Shown: one piece after another, positions 27,381 to 41,189 of the stretch | Layout: the number at the start of each line of letters is the position of its first letter | Position numbering within the stretch: the first letter of the stretch is position 1 | Source of the DNA: Rhabditoides inermis | Lineage: Eukaryota; Nematoda; Chromadorea; Rhabditida; Rhabditidae | Length of the DNA: 64,000 nt | NCBI GenBank assembly: GCA_963966185.1 | Contig: CAWZYM010000174.1 | Coordinates: 1 to 64,000 of the forward strand | Direction of reading: 5' to 3' | The notes under the pieces: model-generated | Database searches by the model: none | The model's input: only the letters and a program-made list of their open reading frames with translations | What the model was told of the DNA's origin: nothing | Translations under genes and position numbers: made by a program

Positions 27381-30016
27381 AACTTGTCTGAGTCTATATC
27401 AAATCAGTTTAGATTTTTGAAAACCTGTTTACGACCTGGTCTTTATCAGTTCTGTTTAGATCTTTGCAGACCTGTTTACGACCTGTGTAGAATTGTAACG
27501 ACCTGTTTGAGTCTTTAACAACTTGTCTGAGTCTTTATCAGATATGTTTAGATCTTTGCAGACCTGTTTACGATCTGTGTAGATCTATAACAACCTGTCT
27601 GAGATTCTAAGAACCTGTCTGAGTCTTTATCAGTTCTGTTTAGATTTTTGAAGACCTGTTTACGACCTGTTTGAGTCTTTAACAACCTGTCTGAGTCTTC
27701 ATCAGACCAGTTTAGATCTTTGCAGACCTGTTTACGACCTGTGTAGTTCTGTAACGACCTGTCTGAGTCTTTAACAACCTGTCTAAGTCTTTAACATATC
27801 AGTTTAGTATTTTGAAGACCTGTTCACGACCTGTTTGAGTCTTTAACAACCTGTCTGAGTCTTTATCAGTTCTGTTTAGATCTTTGCAGACCTGTTTACG
27901 ACCTGTGTAGATCTGTAACGACCTGTCTGAGTCTTTAACAACCTGTCTAAGTCTTTAACAGATCAGTTTAGTATTTTGAAGACCTGTTCACGACCTGTTT
28001 GAGTCTTTAACAACCTGTCTGAGTCTTTATCAGATCAGTTTAGATCTTTGAAGACCTGTTTACGACCTGTGTAGAATTGTAACGACCTGTTTGAGTCTTT
28101 AACAACCTGTCTGAGTCTATATCAAACCAGTTTAGATCTTTGAAGACCTGTTTACGACCTGTGGTGATCTGTAACGACCTGTCTTAGTCTTTAACAACCT
28201 GTCTGAGTCTTTATCAGTTCTGTTTAGATCTTTGCAGACCTGTCTACGACCTGTGTAGATCTGTAACGACCTGTTTGAGTCTTTAACAACTTGTCTGGGT
28301 CTTTATCAGATCTGTTTAGATCTTTGCAGACCTGTTTACGATCTGTGTAGATCTATAACAACCTGTCTGAGATTCTAAGAACCTGTCTGAGATTATATCA
28401 GATCAGTTTAGATCTTTGAAGACCTGTTTACGACCTGTGGTGATCTGTAACGACCTGTCTGAGTCTTTAACAACCTGTCTGAGTCTTTAACAGATCAGTT
28501 AAGATTTTTGAAGACCTGTTTACGACCTGTTTGAGTCTTTAACAACCTGTCTGAGTCTTCATCAGATCAGTTTAGATCTTTGAAGACCTGTTTACGACCT
28601 GTGTAGATCTGTAACGACCTGTCTGAGTCTTTAACAACCTGTCTGAGTCTTTATCACTTCTGTTTAGATCTTTGCAGACCTGTTCACGACCTGTGTAGAT
28701 CTGTAACGACCTGTCTGAGTCTTTAACAACCTGTCTGAGTCTTTAACAGATCAGTTTAGATTTTTGAAGACCTGTTTACGACCTGTTTGAGTCTTTAACA
28801 ACCTGTCTGAGTCTTCATCAGACCAGTTTAGATCTTTGAAGATCTGTTTACGACCTGTGTAGATCTGTAACAACCTGTCTGAGTCTTCAACAACCTGTCT
28901 GAGTCTTCATCAGATCAGTTTAGATTTTTGAAGACCTGTTTACGACCTGTGTAGAATTGTAACGACCTGTTTGAGTCTTTAACAACTTTTCTGAGTCTAT
29001 ATCAAATCAGTTTAGATTTTTGAAAACCTGTTTACGACCTGTGGTGATCTGTAACGACCTGTCTGAGTCTTTAACAACCTGTCTGAGTCTTTATCAGTTC
29101 TGTTTAGATCTTTGCAGACCTGTTTACGACCTGTGTAGATCTGTAACGACCTGTCTGAGTCTTTAACAACCTGTCTGAGTCTTTAACAGATCAGTTAAGA
29201 TTTTGGAAGACCTGTTTACGACCTGTTTGAGTCTTTAACAACCTGTCTGAGTCTTCATCAGTTCTGTTTAGATCTTTGCAGACCTGTTTACGACCTGTGC
29301 AGATCTGTAACGACCTGTCTGAGTCTTTAACAACCTGTCTGAGTCTTTAACAGATCAGTTTAGATTTTTGAAGACCTGTTTACGACCTGTGTAGATCTGT
29401 AACGACCTGTCTGAGTCTTTAACAACCTGTCTGAGTCTTTATCAGTTCTGTTTAGATCTTTGCAGACCTGTTTACGACCTGTGTAGATCTGTAACGACCT
29501 GTCTGAATCTTTGACAACCTGTCTGAGTCTTTAACAGATCAGTTTAGATTTTTGAAGACCTGTTTACGACCTGTGTAGATCTGTAACGACCTGTCTGAGT
29601 CTTTAACAACCTGTCTGAGTCTTTATCAGTTCTGTTTAGATCTTTGCAGACCTGTATACGACCTGTGTAGATCTGTAACGACCTGTCTGAGTCTTTAACA
29701 ACCTGTCTGAGTCTTTAACAGATCAGTTTAGATCTTTGAAGACCTGTTTACGACCTGTGTAGAATTGTAACGACCTGTTTGAGTCTTTAACAACTTGTCT
29801 GAGTCTATATCAAATCAGTTTAGATTTTTAAAAACCTGTTTACGACCTGTGGTGATCTGTAACGACCTGTCTGAGTCTTTAACAACCTGTCTGAGTCTTT
29901 ATCAGTTCTGTTTAGATCTTTGCAGACCTGTTTACGACCTGTGTAGATCTGTAACGACCTGTCTGAGTCTTAACAACCTGTCTGAGTCTTTAACAGATCA
30001 GTTTAGATTTTGAAGA
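27381..30016. repeat. Complex satellite block P, copy 2
   Basis: Offset from copy 1 by exactly 7,421 bp, as measured at the scar junction (20,017 and 27,438), at the GATTCTAAG monomer (20,951 and 28,372) and at the TTTTTAAAAACC segment (22,374 and 29,795). The right end lacks one long monomer present in copy 1. Confidence 0.75.
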
Positions 30017-33000
30017 CCTGTTTACGACCTGTGTAGATCTGTAACAACCTGTCTGAATCTTTAACAACCTGTCTGAATCTTTATCAGATCTGTTTAGATC
30101 TTTGCAGACCTGTTTACGACCTGTGTAGATCTGTAACGACCTGTCTGAGTCTTTAACAACCTGTCTGAGTCTTTAACAGATCAGTTTAGATCTTTGAAGA
30201 CCTGTTTACGATCTGTGTAGAATTGTAACGACCTGTTTGAGTCTTTAACAACTTGTCTGCGTCTATATCATATCAGTAGAATTGTAACGACCTGTTTGAG
30301 TCTTTAACAACTTGTCTGCGTCTATATCATATCAGTTTAGATTTTTGAAACCTGTTTACGACCTGTGGTGATCTGTAACGACATGTCTGAGTCTTTAACA
30401 CCTGTCTGAGTCTTTATCAGTTCTGTTTCTGAGTCTTTAACAACCTGTCTGAGTCTTTAACAGATCAGGTTAGATTTTTGAAGACCTGTTTACGACCTGT
30501 CTGAGTCTTTAACAACCTGTCTGAGTCTTTAACAGATCAGTAATATTGAAGACCTGTTTACGACCTGTGTAAATCTGTAACAACCTGTCTGAGTCTTTAA
30601 CAACCTGTCTGAGTCTTCATCAGATCAGTTTAGATCTTTGAAGAGACCTGTTTACGACCTGTGTAGAATTGTAACGACCTGTTTGAGTCTTTAACAACCT
30701 GTCTGAGTCTATGTCAAATCAGTTAAGATCTTTGAAGACCTGTTTACGACCTTAGGTGATCTGTAACGACCTGTCTGAGTCTTTAACAACCTGTCTGAGT
30801 CTTAACAGATCAGTTTAAGATTTTTGAAGACCGTTTACGACCCTGTGTAGAATTGTAACGACCTGTTTGAGTCTTTAACAACTTGTCTGAGGTCTATATC
30901 AAATCAGTTTAGATTTTTTGAAAACCTGTTTACGACCTGTGGTGATCTGTAACGACCTGTCTGAGTCTTTAACAACCTGTCTGAGTCTTTATCAGTTTTG
31001 TTTAGATCTTTGCAGACCTGTTTACGACCTGTGTAGATCTGTAACGACCTGTCTGAGTCTTTAACAACCTGTCTGAGTCTTTAACAGATCAGTTTAGATT
31101 TTTGAAGACCTGTTTACGACCTGTTTGAGTCTTTAACAACCTGTCTGAGTCTTCATCAGATCAGTTTGTTTACGACCTGTTTGAGTCTTTAACAACCTGT
31201 CTGAGTCTTCATCAGATCAGTTTAGAACTTTGAAGACCTGTTTACGACCTGTGTAGATCTGTAACGACCTGTCTGAGTCTTTAACAACCTGTCTGAGTCT
31301 TTATCAGTTCTGTTTAGAACTTTGCAGACCTGTTTACGACCTGTGCAGATCTGTAACGACCTGTCTGAGTCTTTAACAACCTGTCTGAGTCTTTAACAGA
31401 TCAGTTTAGATTTTTGAAGACCTGTTTACGACCTGTGTAGATCTGTAACGACCTGTCTGAGTCTTTAACAACCTGTCTGAGTCTTCATCAGATCAGTTTA
31501 GATCTTTGAAGACCTGTTTACGACCTGTGTAGAACTGTAACGACCTGTTTGAGTCTTTAACAACCTGTCTGAGTCTATGTCAAATCAGTTAAGATCTTTG
31601 AAGACCTGTTTACGACCTTAGGTGATCTGTAACGACCTGTCTGAGTCTTTAACAACCTGTCTGAGTCTTTAACAGATCAGTTTAGATTTTAAGACCTGTT
31701 TACGACCTGTGTAGAATTGTAACGACCTGTTTGAGTCTTTAACAACTTGTCTGAGTCTATATCAAATCAGTTTAGATTTTTGAAAACCTGTTTACGACCT
31801 GTGGTGATCTGTAACGACCTGTCTGAGTCTTTAACAACCTGTCTGAGTCTTTATCAGTTAGTTCTGTTTAGATCTTTGCAGACCTGTTTACGACCTGTGT
31901 AGATCTGTAACGACCTGTCTGAGTCTTTAACAACCTGTCTGAGTCTTTAACAGATCAGTTTAGATTTTTGAAGACCTGTTTACGACCTGTTTGAGTCTTT
32001 AACAACCTGTCTGAGTCTTCATCAGATCAGTTTAGAACTTTGAAGACCTGTTTACGACCTGTCTGAGTCTTTAACAACCTGTCTGAGTCTTTATCAGTTC
32101 TGTTTAGAACTTTGCAGACCTGTTTACGACCTGTGTAGATCTGTAACGACCTGTCTGAGTCTTTAACAACCTGTCTGAGTCTTTAACAGATCAGTTTAGA
32201 TTTTTGAAGACCTGTTTACGACCTGTTTGAGTCTTTAACAACCTGTCTGAGTCTTCATCACATCAGTTAGATCTTTGCAGACCTGTTTACGACCTGTGTA
32301 GATCTGTAACGACCTGTTTGAGTCTTTAACAACCTGTCTGAGTCTTTAACAGATCAGTTTAGATTTTTGAAGACCTGTTTACGATCTGTTTGAGTCTTTA
32401 ACAACCTGTCTGAGTCTTCATCAGTTTTGTTTAGATCTTTGCAGACCTGTTTACGACCTGTGCAGATCTGTAACGACCTGTCTGAGTCTTTAACAACCTG
32501 TCTGAGTCTTTAACAGATCAGTTTAGATTTTTGAAGACCTGTTTACGACCTGTGTAGATCTGTAACGACCTGTCTGAGTCTTTAACAACCTGTCCGAGTC
32601 TTTATCAGTTCTGTTTAGATCTTCGCAGACCTGTTTACGACCTGTGTAGATCTGTAACGACCTGTCTGAGTCTTTAACAACCTGTCTGAGTCTTTAACAG
32701 ATCAGTTTAGATTTTTGAAGACTTGTTTACGACCTGTGTAGATCTGTAACGACCTGTCTGAGTCTTTAACAACCTGTCTGAGTCTTTATCAGTTCTGTTT
32801 AGATCTTTGCAGACCTGTTTACGACCTGTGTAGATCTGTAACGACCTGTCTGAGTCTTTAACAACCTGTCTGAGTCTTTAACAGATCAGTTTAGATCTTT
32901 GAAGACCTGTTTACGATCTGTGTAGAATTGTAACGACCTGTTTGAGTCTTTAACAACTTGTCTGAGTCTATATCAAATCAGTTTAGATTTTTGAAAACCT

Positions 33001-33830
33001 GTTTACGACCTGTGGTGATCTGTAACGACCTGTCTGAGTCTTTAACAACCTGTCTGAGTCTTTATCAGTTCTGTTTAGATCTTTGCAGACCTGTTTACGA
33101 CCTGTGTAGATCTGTAACGACCTGTCTGAGTCTTTAACAACCTGTCTGAGTCTTTAACAGATCAGTTTAGATTTTTGAAGACCTGTTTACGACCTGTCTG
33201 AGTCTTTAACAACCTGTCTGAGTCTTCATCAGTTTTGTTTAGATCTTTGCAGACCTGTTTACGACCTGTGCAGATCTGTAACGACCTGTCTGAGTCTTTA
33301 ACAACCTGTCTGAGTCTTTAACAGATCAGTTTAGATTTTTGAAGACCTGTTTACGACCTGTGTAGATCTGTAACGACCTGTCTGAGTCTTTAACAATCTG
33401 TCTGAGTCTTTAACAGATCAGTTTAGATTTTTGAAGACCTGTTTACGACCTGTTTGAGTCTTTAACAACCTGTCTGAGTTTTCATCACATCAGTTTAGAT
33501 CTTTGCAGACCTGTTTACGACCTGTGTAGATCTGTAACGACCTGTTTGAGTCTTTAACAACCTGTCTGAGTCTTTAACAGATCAGTTTAGATTTTTGAAG
33601 ACCTGTTTACGATCTGTTTGAGTCTTTAACAACCTGTCTGAGTCTTCATCAGTTTTGTTTAGATCTTTGCAGACCTGTTTACGACCTGTGCAGATCTGTA
33701 ACGACCTGTCTGAGTCTTTAACAACCTGTCTGAGTCTTTAACAGATCAGTTCAGATTTTTGAAGACCTGTTTACGACCTGTGTAGATCTGTAACGACCTG
33801 TCTGAGTCTTTAACAACCTGTCTGAGTCTT
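27860..33830. repeat. Tandem ~6 kb superblock, first copy
   Basis: GTCTAAGTC monomers at 27,945 and 33,912 are 5,967 bp apart, the rare TGTCCGAGTC variant at 32,593 pairs with 38,737 (6,144 bp), and AGTTCAGATTTTTG at 33,751 pairs with 39,731 (5,980 bp). The block boundaries are approximate and the offsets vary because of local indels. Confidence 0.65.
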
Positions 33831-36185
33831 TATCAGTTCTGTTTAGATCTTTGCAGACCTGTTTACGACCTGTGTAGATCTGTAACGACCTGTCTGAGTC
33901 TTTAACAACCTGTCTAAGTCTTTAACAGATCAGTTTAGTATTTTGAAGACCTGTTCACGACCTGTTTGAGTCTTTAACAACCTGTCTGAGTCTTTATCAG
34001 ATCAGTTTAGATCTTTGAAGACCTGTTTACGACCTGTGTAGAATTGTAACGACCTGTTTGAGTCTTTAACAACCTGTCTGAGTCTATATCAAACCAGTTT
34101 AGATCTTTGAAGACCTGTTTACGACCTGTGGTGATCTGTAACGACCTGTCTTAGTCTTTAACAACCTGTCTGAGTCTTTATCAGTTCTGTTTAGATCTTT
34201 GCAGACCTGTCTACGACCTGTGTAGATCTGTAACGACCTGTTTGAGTCTTTAACAACTTGTCTGGGTCTTTATCAGATCTGTTTAGATCTTTGCAGACCT
34301 GTTTACGATCTGTGTAGATCTATAACAACCTGTCTGAGATTCTAAGAACCTGTCTGAGATTATATCAGATCAGTTTAGATCTTTGAAGACCTGTTTACGA
34401 CCTGTGGTGATCTGTAACGACCTGTCTGAGTCTTTAACAACCTGTCTGAGTCTTTAACAGATCAGTTAAGATTTTTGAAGACCTGTTTACGACCTGTTTG
34501 AGTCTTTAACAACCTGTCTGAGTCTTCATCAGATCAGTTTAGATCTTTGAAGACCTGTTTACGACCTGTGTAGATCTGTAACGAACGACCTGTGTAGATC
34601 TGTAACGACCTGTCTGAGTCTTTAACAACCTGTCTGAGTCTTTATCACTTCTGTTTAGATCTTTGCAGACCTGTTCACGACCTGTGTAGATCTGTAACGA
34701 CCTGTCTGAGTCTTTAACAACCTGTCTGAGTCTTTAACAGATCAGTTTAGATTTTTGAAGACCTGTTTACGACCTGTTTGAGTCTTTAACAACCTGTCTG
34801 AGTCTTCATCAGACCAGTTTAGATCTTTGAAGATCTGTTTACGACCTGTGTAGATCTGTAACAACCTGTCTGAGTCTTCAACAACCTGTCTGAGTCTTCA
34901 TCAGATCAGTTTAGATTTTTGAAGACCTGTTTACGACCTGTGTAGAATTGTAACGACCTGTTTGAGTCTTTAACAACTTTTCTGAGTCTATATCAAATCA
35001 GTTTAGATTTTTGAAAACCTGTTTACGACCTGTGGTGATCTGTAACGACCTGTCTGAGTCTTTAACAACCTGTCTGAGTCTTTATCAGTTCTGTTTAGAT
35101 CTTTGCAGACTGTTTACGACCTGTGTAGATCTGTAACGACCTGTCTGAGTCTTTAACAACCTGTCTGAGTCTTTAACAGATCAGTTAAGATTTTGGAGAC
35201 CTGTTTACGACCTGTTTGAGTCTTTAACAACCTGTCTGAGTCTTCATCAGTTCTGTTTAGATCTTTGCAGACCTGTTTACGACCTGTGCAGATCTGTAAC
35301 GACCTGTCTGAGTCTTTAACAACCTGTCTGAGTCTTTAACAGATCAGTTTAGATTTTTGAAGACCTGTTTACGACCTGTGTAGATCTGTAACGACTGTCT
35401 GAGTCTTTAACAACCTGTCGATCTTTGCAGACCTGTTTACGACCTGTGCAGATCTGTAACGACCTGTCTGAGTCTTTAACAACCTGTCTGAGTCTTTAAC
35501 AGATCAGTTTAGATTTTGAAGACCTGTTTACGACCTGTGTAGATCTGTAACGACCTGTCTGAGTCTTTAACAACCTGTCTGAGTCTTTATCAGTTCTGTT
35601 TAGATCTTTGCAGACCTGTTTACGACCTGTGTAGATCTGTAACGACCTGTCTGAATCTTTGACAACCTGTCTGAGTCTTTAACAGATCAGTTTAGATTTT
35701 TGAAGACCTGTTTACGACCTGTGTAGATCTGTAACGACCTGTCTGAGTCTTTAACAACCTGTCTGAGTCTTTATCAGTTCTGTTTAGATCTTTGCAGACC
35801 TGTATACGACCTGTGTAGATCTGTAACGACCTGTCTGAGTCTTTAACAACCTGTCTGAGTCTTTAACAGATCAGTTTAGATCTTTGAAGACCTGTTTACG
35901 ACCTGTGTAGAATTGTAACGACCTGTTTGAGTCTTTAACAACTTGTCTGAGTCTATATCAAATCAGTTTAGATTTTTAAAAACCTGTTTACGACCTGTGG
36001 TGATCTGTAACGACCTGTCTGAGTCTTTAACAACCTGTCTGAGTCTTTATCAGTTCTGTTTAGATCTTTGCAGACCTGTTTACGACCTGTGTAGATCTGT
36101 AACGACCTGTCTGAGTCTTAACAACCTGTCTGAGTCTTTAACAGATCAGTTTAGATTTTTGAAGACCTGTTTACGACCTGTGTAG
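33830..36185. repeat. Complex satellite block P, copy 3, indel-rich
   Basis: Same monomer order as copy 2. The offset is 5,967 bp at its left part and 6,148 bp at its right part. The 181-bp change comes from an out-of-phase 24-bp insertion near 34,585, several single-base deletions and a ~160-bp back-jump near 35,419. Confidence 0.7.
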
Positions 36186-39100
36186 ATCTGTAACAACCTG
36201 TCTGAATCTTTAACAACCTGTCTGAATCTTTATCAGATCTGTTTAGATCTTTGCAGACCTGTTTACGACCTGTGTAGATCTGTAACGACCTGTCTGAGTC
36301 TTTAACAACCTGTCTGAGTCTTTAACAGATCAGTTTAGATCTTTGAAGACCTGTTTACGATCTGTGTAGAATTGTAACGACCTGTTTGAGTCTTTAACAA
36401 CTTGTCTGCGTCTATATCATATCAGTTTAGATTTTTGAAAACCTGTTTACGACCTGTGGTGATCTGTAACGACATGTCTGAGTCTTTAACAACCTGTCTG
36501 AGTCTTTATCAGTTCTGTTTAGATCTTTGCAGACCTGTTTACGACCTGTGTAGATTTGTAACGACCTGTCTGAGTCTTTAACAACCTGTCTGAGTCTTTA
36601 ACAGATCAGGTTAGATTTTTGAAGACCTGTTTACGACCTGTCTGAGTCTTTAACAACCTGTCTGAGTCTTTAACAGATCAGTTTAGATTTTGAAGACCTG
36701 TTTACGACCTGTTTGAGTCTTTAACAACCTGTTTAAGTCTTCATCAGTTCAGTTTAAATATTTGAAGACCTGTTTACGACCTGTGTAAATCTGTAACAAC
36801 CTGTCTGAGTCTTTAACAACCTGTCTGAGTCTTCATCAGATCAGTTTAGATCTTTGAAGACCTGTTTACGACCTGTGTAGAATTGTAACGACCTGTTTGA
36901 GTCTTTAACAACCTGTCTGAGTCTATGTCAAATCAGTTAAGATCTTTGAAGACCTGTTTACGACCTTAGGTGATCTGTAACGACCTGTCTGAGTCTTTAA
37001 CAACCTGTCTGAGTCTTTAACAGATCAGTTTAGATTTTTGAAGACCTGTTTACGACCTGTGTAGAATTGTAACGACCTGTTTGAGTCTTTAACAACTTGT
37101 CTGAGTCTATATCAAATCAGTTTAGATTTTTGAAAACCTGTTTACGACCTGTGGTGATCTGTAACGACCTGTCTGAGTCTTTAACAACCTGTCTGAGTCT
37201 TTATCAGTTTTGTTTAGATCTTTGCAGACCTGTTTACGACCTGTGTAGATCTGTAACGACCTGTCTGAGTCTTTAACAACCTGTCTGAGTCTTTAACAGA
37301 TCAGTTTAGATTTTTGAAGACCTGTTTACGACCTGTTTGAGTCTTTAACAACCTGTCTGAGTCTTCATCAGATCAGTTTAGAACTTTGAAGACCTGTTTA
37401 CGACCTGTGTAGATCTGTAACGACCTGTCTGAGTCTTTAACAACCTGTCTGAGTCTTTATCAGTTCTGTTTAGAACTTTGCAGACCTGTTTACGACCTGT
37501 GCAGATCTGTAACGACCTGTCTGAGTCTTTAACAACCTGTCTGAGTCTTTAACAGATCAGTTTAGATTTTTGAAGACCTGTTTACGACCTGTGTAGATCT
37601 GTAACGACCTGTCTGAGTCTTTAACAACCTGTCTGAGTCTTCATCAGATCAGTTTAGATCTTTGAAGACCTGTTTACGACCTGTGTAGAACTGTAACGAC
37701 CTGTTTGAGTCTTTAACAACCTGTCTGAGTCTATGTCAAATCAGTTAAGATCTTTGAAGACCTGTTTACGACCTTAGGTGATCTGTAACGACCTGTCTGA
37801 GTCTTTAACAACCTGTCTGAGTCTTTAACAGATCAGTTTAGATTTTTGAAGACCTGTTTACGACCTGTGTAGAATTGTAACGACCTGTTTGAGTCTTTAA
37901 CAACTTGTCTGAGTCTATATCAAATCAGTTTAGATTTTTGAAAACCTGTTTACGACCTGTGGTGATCTGTAACGACCTGTCTGAGTCTTTAACAACCTGT
38001 CTGAGTCTTTATCAGTTCTGTTTAGATCTTTGCAGACCTGTTTACGACCTGTGTAGATCTGTAACGACCTGTCTGAGTCTTTAACAACCTGTCTGAGTCT
38101 TTAACAGATCAGTTTAGATTTTTGAAGACCTGTTTACGACCTGTTTGAGTCTTTAACAACCTGTCTGAGTCTTCATCAGATCAGTTTAGAACTTTGAAGA
38201 CCTGTTTACGACCTGTCTGAGTCTTTAACAACCTGTCTGAGTCTTTATCAGTTCTGTTTGACCTGTTTACGACCTGTGTAGATCTGTAACGACCCTGTCT
38301 GAGTCTTTAACAACCTGTCTGAGTCTTTAACAGATCAGTTTAGATTTTTGAAGACCTGTTTACGACCTGTTTGAGTCTTTAACAACCTGTCTGAGTCTTC
38401 ATCACATCAGTTTAGATCTTTGCAGACCTGTTACGACCTGTGTAGATCTGTAACGACCTGTTTGAGTCTTTAACAACCTGTCTGAGTCTTTAACAGATCA
38501 GTTTAGATTTTTGAAGACCTGTTTACGATCTGTTTGAGTCTTTAACAACCTGTCTGAGTCTTCATCAGTTTTGTTTAGATCTTTGCAGACCTGTTTACGA
38601 CCTGTGCAGATCTGTAACGACCTGTCTGAGTCTTTAACAACCTGTCTGAGTCTTTAACAGATCAGTTTAGATTTTTGAAGACCTGTTTACGACCTGTGTA
38701 GATCTGTAACGACCTGTCTGAGTCTTTAACAACCTGTCCGAGTCTTTATCAGTTCTGTTTAGATCTTCGCAGACCTGTTTACGACCTGTGTAGATCTGTA
38801 ACGACCTGTCTGAGTCTTTAACAACCTGTCTGAGTCTTTAACAGATCAGTTTAGATTTTTGAAGACTTGTTTACGACCTGTGTAGATCTGTAACGACCTG
38901 TCTGAGTCTTTAACAACCTGTCTGAGTCTTTATCAGTTCTGTTTAGATCTTTGCAGACCTGTTTACGACCTGTGTAGATCTGTAACGACCTGTCTGAGTC
39001 TTTAACAACCTGTCTGAGTCTTTAACAGATCAGTTTAGATCTTTGAAGACCTGTTTACGATCTGTGTAGAATTGTAACGACCTGTTTGAGTCTTTAACAA

Positions 39101-39820
39101 CTTGTCTGAGTCTATATCAAATCAGTTTAGATTTTTGAAAACCTGTTTACGACCTGTGGTGATCTGTAACGACCTGTCTGAGTCTTTAACAACCTGTCTG
39201 AGTCTTTATCAGTTCTGTTTAGATCTTTGCAGACCTGTTTACGACCTGTGTAGATCTGTAACGACCTGTCTGAGTCTTTAACAACCTGTCTGAGTCTTTA
39301 ACAGATCAGTTTAGATTTTTGAAGACCTGTTTACGACCTGTCTGAGTCTTTAACAACCTGTCTGAGTCTTCATCAGTTTTGTTTAGATCTTTGCAGACCT
39401 GTTTACGACCTGTGCAGATCTGTAACGACCTGTCTGAGTCTTTAACAACCTGTCTGAGTCTTTAACAGATCAGTTTAGATTTTTGAAGACCTGTTTACGA
39501 CCTGTGTAGATCTGTAACGACCTGTCTGAGTCTTTAACAATCTGTCTGAGTCTTTAACAGATCAGTTTAGATTTTTGAAGACCTGTTTACGACCTGTTTG
39601 AGTCTTTAACAACCTGTCTGAGTTTTCATCACATCAGTTTAGATCTTTGCAGACCTGTTTACGACCTGTGTAGATCTGTAACGACCTGTCTGAGTCTTTA
39701 ACAACCTGTCTGAGTCTTTAACAGATCAGTTCAGATTTTTGAAGACCTGTTTACGACCTGTGTAGATCTGTAACGACCTGTCTGAGTCTTTAACAACCTG
39801 TCTGAGTCTTTATCAGTTCT
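33831..39820. repeat. Tandem ~6 kb superblock, second copy
   Basis: Second copy of 27,860-33,830 with the same rare markers in the same order. Differences are concentrated in short patches (34,580-35,520 and 38,260-38,430), not spread evenly. Confidence 0.65.
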
Positions 39821-41189
39821 GTTTAGATCTTCGCAGACCTGTTTACGACCTGTGTAGATCTGTAACGACCTGTCTGAGTCTTTAACAACCTGTCTGAGTC
39901 TTTAACAGATCAGTTTAGATTTTTGAAGACTTGTTTACGACCTGTGTAGATCTGTAACGACCTGTCTGAGTCTTTAACAACCTGTCTGAGTCTTTATCAG
40001 TTCTGTTTAGATCTTTGCAGACCTGTTTACGACCTGTGTAGATCTGTAACGACCTGTCTGAGTCTTTAACAACCTGTCTGAGTCTTTAACAGATCAGTTT
40101 AGATCTTTGAAGACCTGTTTACGATCTGTGTAGAATTGTAACGACCTGTTTGAGTCTTTAACAACTTGTCTGAGTCTATATCAAATCAGTTTAGATTTTT
40201 GAAAACCTGTTTACGACCTGTGGTGATCTGTAACGACCTGTCTGAGTCTTTAACAACCTGTCTGAGTCTTTATCAGTTCTGTTTAGATCTTTGCAGACCT
40301 GTTTACGACCTGTGTAGATCTGTAACGACCTGTCTGAGTCTTTAACAACCTGTCTGAGTCTTTAACAGATCAGTTTAGATTTTTGAAGACCTGTTTACGA
40401 CCTGTCTGAGTCTTTAACAACCTGTCTGAGTCTTCATCAGTTTTGTTTAGATCTTTGCAGACCTGTTTACGACCTGTGCAGATCTGTAACGACCTGTCTG
40501 AGTCTTTAACAACCTGTCTGAGTCTTTATCAGTTCTGTTTAGAACTTTGCAGACCTGTTTACGACCTGTTTGAGTCTTTAACAACCTGTCTGAGTCTTTA
40601 ACAGATCAGTTTAGATTTTTGAAGACCTGTTTACGATCTGTTTGAGTCTTTAACAACCTGTCTGAGTCTTCATCAGTTTTGTTTAGATCTTTGCAGACCT
40701 GTTTACGACCTGTGCAGATCTGTAACGACCTGTCTGAGTCTTTAACAACCTGTCTGAGTCTTTAACAGATCAGTTTAGATTTTTGAAGACCTGTTTACGA
40801 CCTGTGTAGATCTGTAACGACCTGTCTGAGTCTTTAACAACCTGTCTGAGTCTTTATCAGTTCTGTTTAGATCTTCGCAGACCTGTTTACGACCTGTGTA
40901 GATCTGTAACGACCTGTCTGAGTCTTTAACAACCTGTCTGAGTCTTTAACAGATCAGTTTAGATTTTTGAAGACTTGTTTACGACCTGTGTAGATCTGTA
41001 ACGACCTGTCTGAGTCTTTAACAACCTGTCTGAGTCTTTATCAGTTCTGTTTAGATCTTTGCAGACCTGTTTACGACCTGTGTAGATCTGTAACGACCTG
41101 TCTGAGTCTTCAACAACCTGTCTGAGTCTTTAACAGATCAGTTTAGATCTTTGAAGACCTGTTTACGATCTGTGTAGAATTGTAACGAC

